From Citrobacter portucalensis (lineage in GTDB: Bacteria; Pseudomonadota; Gammaproteobacteria; Enterobacterales; Enterobacteriaceae), in NCBI RefSeq assembly GCF_002042885.1, contig NZ_MVFY01000022.1, positions 1 to 40,235 on the forward strand: 40,235 nucleotides of DNA, given 5' to 3'. The translations under genes and the position numbers were made by a program. The notes below the pieces were generated by a model. It was not told the DNA's origin. It searched no databases and was given only the letters and a program-made list of their open reading frames with translations. Numbering within the stretch: position 1 is the stretch's first letter; each line of letters begins with the position of its first letter. Shown here piece after piece: positions 26,289 through 34,417 of the stretch.

Positions 26289-26537
26289 ATGGGCATTATT
26301 TCATGGGTGGTTTTCGGTCTTATCGCTGGGATTTTGGCAAAATGGATTATGCCGGGTAAAGATGGCGGCGGATTCTTTATGACCATTATCTTAGGGGTTG
26401 TCGGTGCGGTAGTGGGTGGCTGGATCAGTACCTTCTTTGGTTTTGGTAAAGTTGATGGTTTCAACTTCGGCAGTTTCGTCGTAGCGGTTATCGGTGCGAT
26501 TGTGGTGTTGTTTATCTACAGAAAAATCAAAAGCTAA
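26289..26537 (+). CDS. yeaQ: YeaQ, GlsB/YeaQ/YmgE family stress membrane protein
   Basis: 82 residues from MGIISWVVFG, matching E. coli YeaQ almost residue for residue. Three membrane helices are visible, with the family motif LIAGILAKWIMPGKDGGGFFMTI and the end FNFGSFVVAVIGAIVVLFIYRKIKS-type helix. GAGGA stands 7 bases before the ATG. Annotated in databases as transglycosylase-associated; the function is not established. Confidence 0.96.
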   Translation: MGIISWVVFGLIAGILAKWIMPGKDGGGFFMTIILGVVGAVVGGWISTFFGFGKVDGFNFGSFVVAVIGAIVVLFIYRKIKS

Positions 26538-26557
26538 GTAAACATACAGACAATAGG

Positions 26558-26580
26558 GGCCACTGAGAAGTGGCCTTTAT
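26558..26580 (+). terminator. yeaQ terminator
   Basis: GGCCACT (26558-26564), loop GAGA, AGTGGCC (26569-26575), then TTTATTTT. Confidence 0.85.
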
Positions 26581-26585
26581 TTTGG

Positions 26586-26660
26586 TTACCACCACCCCAG
26601 TTCCGTGCCCAGAACCACGATGATAGCCACGCCAATCATAATAATCGTTGTTTTTTTCAT
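26586..26660 (-). CDS. yoaJ: YoaJ, 24-residue membrane protein
   Basis: ATG AAA AAA ACA ... TAA encodes 24 residues beginning MKKTTIIMIGVAIIVV and ending ELGWW, one membrane helix. It matches E. coli YoaJ closely and sits just two bases after the yoaK stop. Function unknown. Easily missed because of its size. Confidence 0.9.
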   Translation of the reverse strand: MKKTTIIMIGVAIIVVLGTELGWW

Positions 26661-26662
26661 CG

Positions 26663-26761
26663 TTATGCTCCCGGCGCAGCGTAGCCGCCAATGAAAAACC
26701 AGGATAAGAAAACGACAGCGGAAATGAAAATAATGACAGGGAAAATAATACCGAGTCGCAT
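26663..26761 (-). CDS. yoaK: YoaK, 32-residue membrane protein
   Basis: 32 residues beginning MRLGIIFPVIIFISAVVF and ending GGYAAPGA, matching E. coli YoaK. One membrane helix is present. It is followed two bases later by yoaJ on the same strand, so they form a mini-operon between yeaQ and dgcP. Translation of both is established in E. coli; the role is unknown. Confidence 0.92.
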   Translation of the reverse strand: MRLGIIFPVIIFISAVVFLSWFFIGGYAAPGA

Positions 26762-26808
26762 ACGATTATCTACCAGAGTTATTTAAAGACGAGCCAGCAT
26801 AGCAGGGC

Positions 26809-27834
26809 TTAATGTACGACAAAAGGGGTTTTATCCTGACGTTTTTTATCCTGATACATTGCGCTGTCTGCAAGATGAAGCGCACAGTTTACATCAGTCT
26901 CCAGCGGATCAATTTCCACCACACCCAGACTGGCACCAGGATAATACAGATGAATGTCACCCAGGTGGTAGTCACCGCAAATCTGCTGTTGCAGCTGATT
27001 TTTCACCTGCTGCAGACGCATAAGCCGATCAAGTTCATCTTCCGCTGACAGGCGAACGACTAAAAATTCGTCGCCGCCCAGTCGACCGAGAATGTCATTA
27101 TCACTACATTCACGGAGCAGGCGCTGCCCAATCTGGATCAGGAACTGGTCACCAACCTCGTGGCCAAAGCGGTCATTGATCAATTTGAAATCATCCAAAT
27201 CGATATAGGCGACAACTATCTTCTGCCTGAGGTGACGGGCAAGCGAAAAAAGGGTCTCCACATTTTCAAAAATTGCGCGCCGATTCGGTAAACCGGTCAG
27301 GGCATCGGTGTAGGAGTGAGCAATCAGCGCAGCGTTCGCTTCACGTAACTGAGCAACCAACGACTCTTTTTGAATCGACTGGGCGATCAGACCGGCAAAC
27401 AGATGTAATACTTGTTCTCCACGTTGGCTCAATGCCTGCTGGTGGCGGCTGGTAGCGCAGAGTGTACCGTAAAACGTTCCGTCAGGAAGATGAACGGGAG
27501 TGCTCAGAAAGGTGGTGATGTCCAGTGCGCGAGCGGCGGTACATTCCGGCCAGCGTGCGGGCACGTTGTCACTGTACAGACAGTTTTCCTCAATAGCGCG
27601 TTTGCACAGCGTTTCATCCCACGGCACGGATAGCCCTTCGGGGATCTGCATTTGGCGGCTATTACGTGCATACAGAATATGCTGCAGACGGGCATCCAGA
27701 TCGACCTTGGTCAGGTAGGTCGATTCCATCTCAGTCACCATCTCCAGCATCTCCAGAAGTTGCCGAACCAGACTTTCAACAGACTGCTCCGTGGCTAAGG
27801 ATTGTGAGACTCTGGCAAGGATCATGTCCGACAT
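26809..27834 (-). CDS. dgcP: Diguanylate cyclase DgcP (YeaP), GAF-GGDEF
   Basis: 341 residues from MSDMIL, the E. coli length; the frame runs to 27894 but that extension has no match. A GAF sensor domain (about 20-160) precedes a GGDEF domain with the active motif LGGDEFL. The RxxD product-inhibition site five residues before GGDEF is absent, as in E. coli DgcP. It makes c-di-GMP; the E. coli enzyme localises to the cell pole. It lies between yoaK and yoaF. Confidence 0.97.
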   Translation of the reverse strand: MSDMILARVSQSLATEQSVESLVRQLLEMLEMVTEMESTYLTKVDLDARLQHILYARNSRQMQIPEGLSVPWDETLCKRAIEENCLYSDNVPARWPECTAARALDITTFLSTPVHLPDGTFYGTLCATSRHQQALSQRGEQVLHLFAGLIAQSIQKESLVAQLREANAALIAHSYTDALTGLPNRRAIFENVETLFSLARHLRQKIVVAYIDLDDFKLINDRFGHEVGDQFLIQIGQRLLRECSDNDILGRLGGDEFLVVRLSAEDELDRLMRLQQVKNQLQQQICGDYHLGDIHLYYPGASLGVVEIDPLETDVNCALHLADSAMYQDKKRQDKTPFVVH

Positions 27835-28020
27835 GAGATGTAAATGCTCCTGAGTAATGACTGGGCTGACGTTGCCCGCATGATAGAACATCAAGGTGAA
27901 AGATGAAACACGCCATCCAGCTCAGAATGTAAACATAAAATGGATAGCTGGCAGGAAAACATGGAGATAGATGGAAAGTCGGGGTAACCTGCCAGGATAA
28001 GGTTTTTAACAGGAGTAAAT

Positions 28021-28269
28021 ATGAAACTGGCATCTATTGTTTTGCCCGGCTTGCTGGTGCTGGCGGGGTGTACCACGGAACCGAAAGCGCCTGTGCCACC
28101 GAAAGTTGGCATGGCGAATCCAGCATCGGTGTATTGTGAACAAAAGGGCGGCTCGTTGATTGCGGTGCAGACTCCGCAAGGTGTTAAGTCTGACTGCAAA
28201 CTACCCAACGGGGAAGTGATTGATGAATGGTCACTCTGGCGTAGAGATCATCCGGCAACGGCCAAGTAA
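28021..28269 (+). CDS. yoaF: YoaF, DUF333 lipoprotein
   Basis: 82 residues, matching E. coli YoaF. The lipobox is VLAGC, giving Cys17 as the acylated residue. The DUF333 core follows: MANPASVYCEQKGGSL ... VKSDCKLPNGEVIDEWSLWRR. It should be an outer-membrane-anchored protein; the function is unknown. It converges on yeaO, seven bases apart. Confidence 0.95.
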   Translation: MKLASIVLPGLLVLAGCTTEPKAPVPPKVGMANPASVYCEQKGGSLIAVQTPQGVKSDCKLPNGEVIDEWSLWRRDHPATAK

Positions 28270-28276
28270 TACGCGG

Positions 28277-28624
28277 TCAGCATTGACGTAGCCACTCAGC
28301 GAGCACCAGCGCGTGGTTTTGCTGGGTATTCTTCGCCGCATACAGTAGCGTTAAGGTTTGCTGCTGGGCAATCTCTGCGAGGCGCTTTCCTTCCTGCTGC
28401 TGTTGGGCCAGCTCTGCGCGATATTGTTCGGAAAAGTGTGAAAAATCGATCAGTTCTGCGTGGAATGCTTTGCGCAATTCAGAAGATGGCGTCAGCGTTT
28501 TATTCCATTCGTTGAAAGTAAGGTCAGTCTTTTTTATTCCGCGTGGCCACAACCGGTCGACCAACACGCGATAACCATCGCTTTTTTCTGCCGGGTCATA
28601 CACGCGTTTACACTGAATCTTCAT
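28277..28624 (-). CDS. yeaO: YeaO, DUF488 family protein
   Basis: 115 residues from MKIQCKRVYD, the E. coli YeaO length; a GTG four codons upstream is less likely. The DUF488 signature GYRVLVDRLWPRGIKK is present, then EWNKTLTPSSELRKAFH and NHALVLAEWL. Activity unknown. Cytoplasmic, no signal. Confidence 0.95.
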   Translation of the reverse strand: MKIQCKRVYDPAEKSDGYRVLVDRLWPRGIKKTDLTFNEWNKTLTPSSELRKAFHAELIDFSHFSEQYRAELAQQQQEGKRLAEIAQQQTLTLLYAAKNTQQNHALVLAEWLRQC

Positions 28625-28822
28625 CTCTTCATCCACTCCTTTCAGCTACCGCTCAGGTATTGCTTATCAACTTTATTACGGTTAAATAAGATCGTAAAAC
28701 GTGACCATTATAGCATTTTGCCCGCCCTGACTCCCAATTTAAGGGATTGTGATACCACTAAAAATTCGGTAGGCTGAGGCTCCTTATGCTGTCCCTTATT
28801 GTCAGGACACAAGGAAAGCTTA

Positions 28823-29530
28823 ATGGAAATTTCCCCAATTAAAGATACGCTTCGCATTGCGCTGGTGGGCGATTACAGCCCCGATATTGTGGCGCACCAG
28901 GCTATTCCCCTTGCTATCGATGATGCTGCCGCCGTCCTGGAATTGGTGGCTGATTACGACTGGCTAACCACATCTGATATCAACAGCAGTGAGGACTTGA
29001 TTGGCTATGATGCCATCTGGGTCGTTCCAGGCAGTCCATATCGCCATCTTGAAGGGGCGCTGATAGCGATACGCTACGCGCGTGAAAACAGCATCCCGTT
29101 CCTGGGGACCTGCGGCGGCTTTCAACATGCGATTCTGGAGTACGCCCGCAACGTGCTGGGCTGGCGCGATGCCGCCCACGCCGAGACGGACACCACGGGT
29201 CGGATGGTGATAGCACCATTGACCTGCTCGCTGGTAGAAAAAACGGATGATATTGAGCTGCGGGCCAATACGCTGATTGCCAAAGCCTACGGGCGGGATG
29301 TTATCACCGAGGGATATCACTGCAACTATGGCGTATCGGAGGATTTTGCCGCCGAGCTTGAAAGCGGCGATCTTCGGGTGACCGGTTGGGATGAGGCTGG
29401 TGATATTCGTGCCATTGAGCTGGTGACGCATCCATTTTATGTTGGCACGCTCTTTCAGCATGAACGCGGAGCGCTGGCGGGAAAACCCGTACCGTTAGTT
29501 CAGGCGATGCTGCGCGCCGCGCGCGGATAA
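28823..29530 (+). CDS. CTP synthase C-terminal region-related amidotransferase-like protein
   Basis: 235 residues with AAGGAAAGC before the ATG. It has the class I glutamine amidotransferase fold as in the C-terminal half of PyrG, without the synthetase half. The nucleophile elbow TCGGFQHA (Cys97) and the oxyanion PGSPY are intact. In PyrG the catalytic His-Glu lies in QFHPE; here the same place reads LFQHERG (Gln212, His213, Glu214), so the His is displaced by one residue. The database family I recall is named CTP synthase C-terminal region-related (seleno)protein; some members have Sec. It does not occur at this site in E. coli K-12. Function unknown. Confidence 0.82.
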   Translation: MEISPIKDTLRIALVGDYSPDIVAHQAIPLAIDDAAAVLELVADYDWLTTSDINSSEDLIGYDAIWVVPGSPYRHLEGALIAIRYARENSIPFLGTCGGFQHAILEYARNVLGWRDAAHAETDTTGRMVIAPLTCSLVEKTDDIELRANTLIAKAYGRDVITEGYHCNYGVSEDFAAELESGDLRVTGWDEAGDIRAIELVTHPFYVGTLFQHERGALAGKPVPLVQAMLRAARG

Positions 29531-29536
29531 AAAAAC

Positions 29537-29561
29537 GGGCAGGTTGTTCACGAACCTGCCC
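29537..29561 (-). terminator. Terminator of nimT (shared)
   Basis: GGGCAGGTT (29537-29545) pairs with AACCTGCCC (29553-29561). On the minus strand GTTTTTTT follows. It starts just after the stop of the amidotransferase-like gene, so it may serve both directions. Confidence 0.82.
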
Positions 29562-29567
29562 TGTGTA

Positions 29568-30755
29568 TTATGCGCTCGCGATCTCCCGATTACGCCCCGC
29601 GCACAGACCAAATACCGCCATCAGCATCGCTAACACGGCGACCCCGCCAAGAGGAATCAGCCAGCTATCGTTGAGGTCGTGAATTTTCCCCATCAGCGGT
29701 GGCCCGCAGGCGGCCAGTAAATACCCAACAGATTGTGCCATGCCAGACAGGGCAGCAGCCTGATGCGCTGAGCTTGCGCGCAGGCCAATAAAGGTCAAGC
29801 CGAGGATCATCGTCGCGCCTGAGCCAAAGCCAAACAGGATGGTCCATAGCAATGCCTGGTCGGGCATTATGGCGAATCCCGCCGCGCCGACGGCGCACAT
29901 TAATGAAACCAGAGCGGCGATGGCGCGCTGATCCTTAAATCTGTTCAGGACGAGAGGAATCAATAATCCCGGCGCGGCGGTCGCCAGCTGCAGTAAACCA
30001 TGCAGCGAACCGGCCTGCGCCTCGCTGTAGCCGTGGCTGATCAAAATGGCGGGCAACCAGCCGATGATGACGTAGTAGATAAGCGAATTGATCCCCAGAA
30101 ACAGCGTCACCTGCCAGGCGAGGCTGGAGCGCCAGATCGCGCGGGAATGCAGAGCGCGCGAGTTGCTCAAGCTGGCATTGGCCGTCTGGCGGCATTGGGG
30201 TAACCAGATAATCAGCGCCAGCAGCGGAAAGGCCATCAGTACCATCAGCGCACCGCGCCAGCCAAACCCGTTCAACGCCAGCGGTACCACAATGGCGGAA
30301 CCCAGTGCCGCTGCTGCGCCCATGGTCAGCGAGTATGCGCCAGTGAGTTTCGCCACATGCTGAGCAAAATCACGCTTAATCAGTCCGGGTAAAAGCACAT
30401 TTCCCAATGCGATTCCGCAACCAATGATAGCGGTGCCGCTAAACAGGAACCCTGGTGAGGGCAGCGAACGTATCGCAATACCCACGCAAATCAGTAGCAT
30501 AGCAACAAACAGGCTGCGTTCGATACCCCAACGGCGCGCAACGGCGGCAGCCAGAGGTGAAACCAGTGCGAAAGCCAGCAGTGGCAGGGTGGTCAGAAGC
30601 CCCGTCTGGGCGGTGCTCAGACCGTAGTCGGCGCGAATTTCATCCAGCAACGGGGCAGCACCGGTAAAGGTGACGCGCAATGTGGTGGCAATCATCAGGA
30701 TCCCCGCGATCAGCAACGCTGCGTTCTTGCCACGGGAGGAAGGTGTATTTGTCAT
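29568..30755 (-). CDS. nimT: 2-nitroimidazole exporter NimT (YeaN), MFS/CynX family
   Basis: 395 residues, twelve membrane helices, CynX/NimT branch of the major facilitator superfamily. Family features are the LRVTFTGAAPLLDEIRADYGLS start and the GIALGNVLLPGLIKRDF motif. In E. coli NimT (YeaN) exports 2-nitroimidazole and is repressed by NimR, whose gene is divergent here as there. The start ATG at 30755 leaves 99 bases to nimR. Confidence 0.95.
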   Translation of the reverse strand: MTNTPSSRGKNAALLIAGILMIATTLRVTFTGAAPLLDEIRADYGLSTAQTGLLTTLPLLAFALVSPLAAAVARRWGIERSLFVAMLLICVGIAIRSLPSPGFLFSGTAIIGCGIALGNVLLPGLIKRDFAQHVAKLTGAYSLTMGAAAALGSAIVVPLALNGFGWRGALMVLMAFPLLALIIWLPQCRQTANASLSNSRALHSRAIWRSSLAWQVTLFLGINSLIYYVIIGWLPAILISHGYSEAQAGSLHGLLQLATAAPGLLIPLVLNRFKDQRAIAALVSLMCAVGAAGFAIMPDQALLWTILFGFGSGATMILGLTFIGLRASSAHQAAALSGMAQSVGYLLAACGPPLMGKIHDLNDSWLIPLGGVAVLAMLMAVFGLCAGRNREIASA

Positions 30756-30854
30756 TTTTTTCTCATATCGTCAGGCGAGGCGATACCTTAGCGTTTTTAC
30801 TCAATGGATGAATCAAGCTAAAATGACAGTTTATCGCTTAAATCGGACATTTTT

Positions 30855-31673
30855 ATGTTAGGACTGAGGCTGGATGGATACGAACCCGATCTTCACCACG
30901 ATGCGGCGGTGGCGTTTTGTATTCAGGCCCGGGAAGATGAACTTTTCAGTCCGTTGCATCAGCACCGTAAAGGCCAGTTGATTCTGGCGTTGCATGGCGC
31001 GATCACCTGTGAGGTTGAGAATGCTATGTGGATGGTGCCCCCGCAATATGCGGTGTGGATCCCCGGTGAAATTCCACACAGCAACCACGTTACCGTTGGC
31101 GCACAATTGTGCTTTTTGTTTATTGAGCCGCAGGCCGTCGTGATGCCCGATCGTTGCTGCACGCTGAAAATTGCTCCGTTGTGCCGGGAGCTTATTCTGG
31201 CGCTGGCATCCAAAACGGATGCCCAACGGCTGGAGCCGGCAACCCAGCGGCTGACGCAAGTGTTGTTTGATGAACTGCCGCAGCAACCCCAGGAGCAAAT
31301 GCAGTTGCCGGTTTCCGATCACCCGAAAATTCGCAGAATGGTCGCAACGATGGCGAGAGAGCCTGCACAATGGCAGACGTTGGGACAATGGGCCAGCGTA
31401 TTTGCGATGAGTGAACGTAACCTTGCTCGCCTGGTCGTCAAAGAAACGGGGTTGAGTTTTCGCCGCTGGCGTCACCAGCTCCAGCTAATTCTGGCGCTGC
31501 AGGCGTTAATTGATGGTCGCAATGTACAACAGGTCGCGCAAATGCTCGGGTACGATTCGACCACGGCATTTATCACTATGTTCAAAAAAGGCCTGGGGCA
31601 GACACCAGGCCGTTACCTGAACGGGCTGGCTACTGCTTCCCAACAATCAATGAGACCAGACCTGCCGCAATAA
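30855..31673 (+). CDS. nimR: AraC-family repressor NimR (YeaM)
   Basis: 272 residues, one less than E. coli NimR. An N-terminal cupin-like effector domain ([37 protein letters not shown]) is followed by two helix-turn-helix units in the last 100 residues, with [24 protein letters not shown] as the AraC signature. It represses nimT and itself from the shared 99-base gap. Its 3' end overlaps yeaL by 44 bases, tail to tail. Confidence 0.94.
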   Translation: MLGLRLDGYEPDLHHDAAVAFCIQAREDELFSPLHQHRKGQLILALHGAITCEVENAMWMVPPQYAVWIPGEIPHSNHVTVGAQLCFLFIEPQAVVMPDRCCTLKIAPLCRELILALASKTDAQRLEPATQRLTQVLFDELPQQPQEQMQLPVSDHPKIRRMVATMAREPAQWQTLGQWASVFAMSERNLARLVVKETGLSFRRWRHQLQLILALQALIDGRNVQQVAQMLGYDSTTAFITMFKKGLGQTPGRYLNGLATASQQSMRPDLPQ

Positions 31674-32076
31674 GCGGCCCCACTGGCACACCGCGAAACA
31701 GCGCCACGCCCAGTACCGTGCCCACCAGTAAACCAGCAACAAGCTGAGGCTGGCTGCCCATTAGCGTAACGCCGCGTCCGCCAAGCCAGGAGACAAATAC
31801 CCCAACGGCAATAGCAACCAGTGATTTCCAGTTCACAAAGGAGTGGATGAGCGTGGAGGGCGGTAGCGTTCCGCTGGCGATCGGCGCCATGACGCCAATG
31901 GTCAGAATTATAATCCCGACGGTCAGGCCCTGTTTTTCAATCCAGGGAAAGAAGGTATTCAGAGGGGTAACACGGACAATAATCAGCACCAGAATTGAAA
32001 CAGCGACAGTGGTGTTGTGGCTGACAAAGCCCAGAGCTGCCAGTCCGAGCAGGATCAGCAGAGTGACATCAAACAT
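31630..32076 (-). CDS. yeaL: YeaL, UPF0756 membrane protein
   Basis: 148 residues, the same length as E. coli YeaL. It has four or five hydrophobic helices, with conserved [20 protein letters not shown] and [17 protein letters not shown] loops. Function unknown. Its 3' end overlaps nimR by 44 bases in opposite orientation, and a terminator separates it from yeaK. Confidence 0.95.
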   Translation of the reverse strand: MFDVTLLILLGLAALGFVSHNTTVAVSILVLIIVRVTPLNTFFPWIEKQGLTVGIIILTIGVMAPIASGTLPPSTLIHSFVNWKSLVAIAVGVFVSWLGGRGVTLMGSQPQLVAGLLVGTVLGVALFRGVPVGPLIAAGLVSLIVGKQ

Positions 32077-32102
32077 CGTAGTTTCCTTGCCAAAAGAAAA
32101 AA

Positions 32103-32153
32103 TAAGCCTGCTTACTGTACGCGTAAATGCGTGACGGAACAGGCTTTTTTTAA
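32103..32153 (-). terminator. Bidirectional terminator between yeaK and yeaL
   Basis: Outer arms AAGCCTG (32104-32110) and CAGGCTT pair, with an inner ACGC/GCGT helix. T runs follow on both strands (TTATTTTTTC on the minus). Confidence 0.7.
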
Positions 32154-32214
32154 TGATTATGATTTTTTTTGGGCTAACGCACGAAGCGATGTTTTTTACT
32201 GCTAACTTGTGAAG

Positions 32215-32718
32215 TTATTGTTCTCTGCGGAACGGGATTAATTCCGGTTGCGCGATGCGCAGGTAATCTGCGGTATCCATGATCACAGATTTTTCCAGCA
32301 TTCCGGCATTGAACGCAATTTCATTAAAACGCTCAAACAACAGCGGGTCGGCGACCAGCTTGAGGTTCGGATGAAAACTGAACGGTGGGATAGCGCCAAA
32401 TACGCAGCCAGTCAGTTCATCTACCTCCGCCGGGCTGGCAAGTGACGCTCTCAACCCGCCAATATGGCTGGCCAACAGGCTCAGGTCGGCCTGCTGATCG
32501 GCAGAGAGGATCGCCAGAACATGCTGATTGACGCCGTTGCCTTTTACTTTGCAGACCAGCGCTTTTGCACCCTGACCCAGTGCGGTACCGCGAATTTCAG
32601 AGACAGCTTCACATTTGCCTACGGCTTCATGGCTGACTACGCGGTAGGTCGCACCGTGTTCTGACAACAGGGAGATTAAACGCTGGTGCGTTGCGTTACC
32701 TTTGTTTACTTCCGTCAT
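32215..32718 (-). CDS. yeaK: YeaK, misacyl-tRNA deacylase (YbaK/ProX domain)
   Basis: 167 residues, same as E. coli YeaK. The conserved YbaK motifs are KCEAVSEIRGTALGQGAKALVCKVKG and GAIPPFSFHPNLKL. It hydrolyses mischarged aminoacyl-tRNA, for example seryl-tRNAs on Thr and Ala isoacceptors in E. coli studies, in trans. It follows dgcJ by 44 bases on the same strand. The small gene yoaI, which lies near here in E. coli, is not seen. Confidence 0.95.
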   Translation of the reverse strand: MTEVNKGNATHQRLISLLSEHGATYRVVSHEAVGKCEAVSEIRGTALGQGAKALVCKVKGNGVNQHVLAILSADQQADLSLLASHIGGLRASLASPAEVDELTGCVFGAIPPFSFHPNLKLVADPLLFERFNEIAFNAGMLEKSVIMDTADYLRIAQPELIPFRREQ

Positions 32719-32762
32719 GACTTACTCCTGGTACAACAATGAAAATCCTGTCAGAAAAATAA

Positions 32763-34253
32763 TTACGTATCGGTGCGTTTTTTCTGTTTGTTCAGGTAGA
32801 GCTGTGCATCAGATGCTTTGTAGGCATCATCAATGGTGTCGTTTGGCTGCATATTATAAATCCCGACAGAGAAGCTGATTGATCTATCTTGCGCAATAAT
32901 TTGTAAGTTATAGCGAATCCTCTCCAGCAGGCGGGGCGTTAATTCACTGGGGTGATCGATGAGGATAATGCAAAACTCATCGCCGCCGAGGCGGATGGCA
33001 TAGTCGCTTTTGCGAATGGACGTTTGAATAGCTTTGGCCAAAATGGTGATAATGCGATCGCCTTCCTTATGCCCCAACGTATCATTAATAACTTTTAGTT
33101 TGTCGCAATCAATGGCGATAAAGGTCACGAGCGTTCCTGTGTTCACCAACTGTTGCAAACGCTGCTCAAGCGCTGGCGTTAAAATTTTACGGTTGTAGAG
33201 CCCTGTCATCGCATCACTGACATTTTCCCGTGTGACGTTGTGATACAAGCGAAAATGCGTTCTGACCATATTCAGCAGCAATATCGTTGCCAGTAGATAG
33301 AAGGCGAATATCTTCCAGGACGAGACAATAAAGTACATAACATCAAGTGAGAGGGTGATACGTATACCGCCAGGTATGTCCTTCTCATAGTGAACATAGC
33401 GGAACAGATCGGTTTCACTTTTGTGAACGAGGATCTCTTTACCTGAACTGGTGTCAGAGACCGTTACGTTAAGATAACGCCAGACGAGAGGGCGGTCGCT
33501 GGTATAGAAAATATTCTGTAAATTCTCTTTATTAATATCCACCATCACCACGCCTTTTAGCTTATTGGCGTAGTAAACCGGTGTTAAAAAGCTCATCACC
33601 TTTTTCTCGGTCAGGTTATCTTCATAAATACTGGAGATCACCGTGCGGCCAGTAAAAATACCGTCAATATCATTCTGGTCGATCCCCAACGTACCTTTTT
33701 GCAAAAACGACCAGTTGTGTATCGCAAATTTCCGCGAGTCGATCACATCATAGAAATAAACGTAGTTATTTTTGAGATCGACGTAATATCGAAATTTATA
33801 CTCCAGCGTCCCTAATCCCTGACCGTAATCTTTCTGCTGGCGATTAACATTGACCGCCCGGTCAAAAGAGGGCAGCAGAAAAATGTCATCAAGCTGTTCG
33901 CTACATTTTGTTGAGGTGGTCTGCAACGTACCGTGTAATGGCAGATAGTTGCGCTTAGTGAGATTGAGCCCATGAGTGCCGTTAACGCTGTCGAAAGCGT
34001 TGCAAAGTACTTTTTGCTGTTCGAGAGAAGCAGGCCCCTGAGGGGATGAAAATGTGCGCATCAGATGGGCTGCGATGCTCTGATTTGTGTACTTATCATA
34101 GAGAAACGAGGAGTCGGCTTTCTCATTGATATAGCGCATGTACGCATTCATTGCTTTATCGCTGGCAATGAGCTCATAAACCAAAAAAGAAGATGTCAAA
34201 ACAATTACGCTGACGGAGATAAAGATCCTGAGCGCTTTATGATGCAATTTCAT
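32763..34253 (-). CDS. dgcJ: Diguanylate cyclase DgcJ (YeaJ)
   Basis: 496 residues, equal to E. coli DgcJ. Two membrane helices (about 10-30 and 305-325) enclose a periplasmic sensor domain (GAPES3 in E. coli). The cytoplasmic GGDEF domain has LGGDEFC and, five residues earlier, RKSD, which is a proper RxxD inhibitory I-site. It makes c-di-GMP and in E. coli affects motility. Next gene upstream is the methyltransferase, divergent, at the place where E. coli has cdgI (YeaI). Confidence 0.96.
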   Translation of the reverse strand: MKLHHKALRIFISVSVIVLTSSFLVYELIASDKAMNAYMRYINEKADSSFLYDKYTNQSIAAHLMRTFSSPQGPASLEQQKVLCNAFDSVNGTHGLNLTKRNYLPLHGTLQTTSTKCSEQLDDIFLLPSFDRAVNVNRQQKDYGQGLGTLEYKFRYYVDLKNNYVYFYDVIDSRKFAIHNWSFLQKGTLGIDQNDIDGIFTGRTVISSIYEDNLTEKKVMSFLTPVYYANKLKGVVMVDINKENLQNIFYTSDRPLVWRYLNVTVSDTSSGKEILVHKSETDLFRYVHYEKDIPGGIRITLSLDVMYFIVSSWKIFAFYLLATILLLNMVRTHFRLYHNVTRENVSDAMTGLYNRKILTPALEQRLQQLVNTGTLVTFIAIDCDKLKVINDTLGHKEGDRIITILAKAIQTSIRKSDYAIRLGGDEFCIILIDHPSELTPRLLERIRYNLQIIAQDRSISFSVGIYNMQPNDTIDDAYKASDAQLYLNKQKKRTDT

Positions 34254-34375
34254 AATGATTTACAGCCCTGTAAGTCTGATACTTCAGTCTATCACACGGC
34301 ATACATCCGCTCTAACGCTACGGGAAAGGACATTTTGAAATAAAAATCATTCGCGTACTTCACCTTTAACTCTTA

Positions 34376-34398
34376 ATGTTGTATTTATAATGCAACTT
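34376..34398 (+). promoter_or_regulatory. NsrR-like operator upstream of the methyltransferase
   Basis: Centre base 34387. The right half TAATGCAACTT matches about 8 of 10 fixed bases of AAATGCATNTT; the left half ATGTTGTATTT about 7 of 10. GTTGTAT and ATGCAAC form an inverted repeat with one mismatch. It overlaps the probable -10 (TATAAT) and ends 19 bases before the ATG. Confidence 0.55.
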
Positions 34399-34417
34399 AT
34401 AAAAAGGAGACAGGCCA

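Noticed and set aside
32153-32209. 18-codon plus-strand frame where E. coli has yoaI nearby
   Set aside because: The predicted peptide does not resemble YoaI and it starts on the T tract of a terminator.
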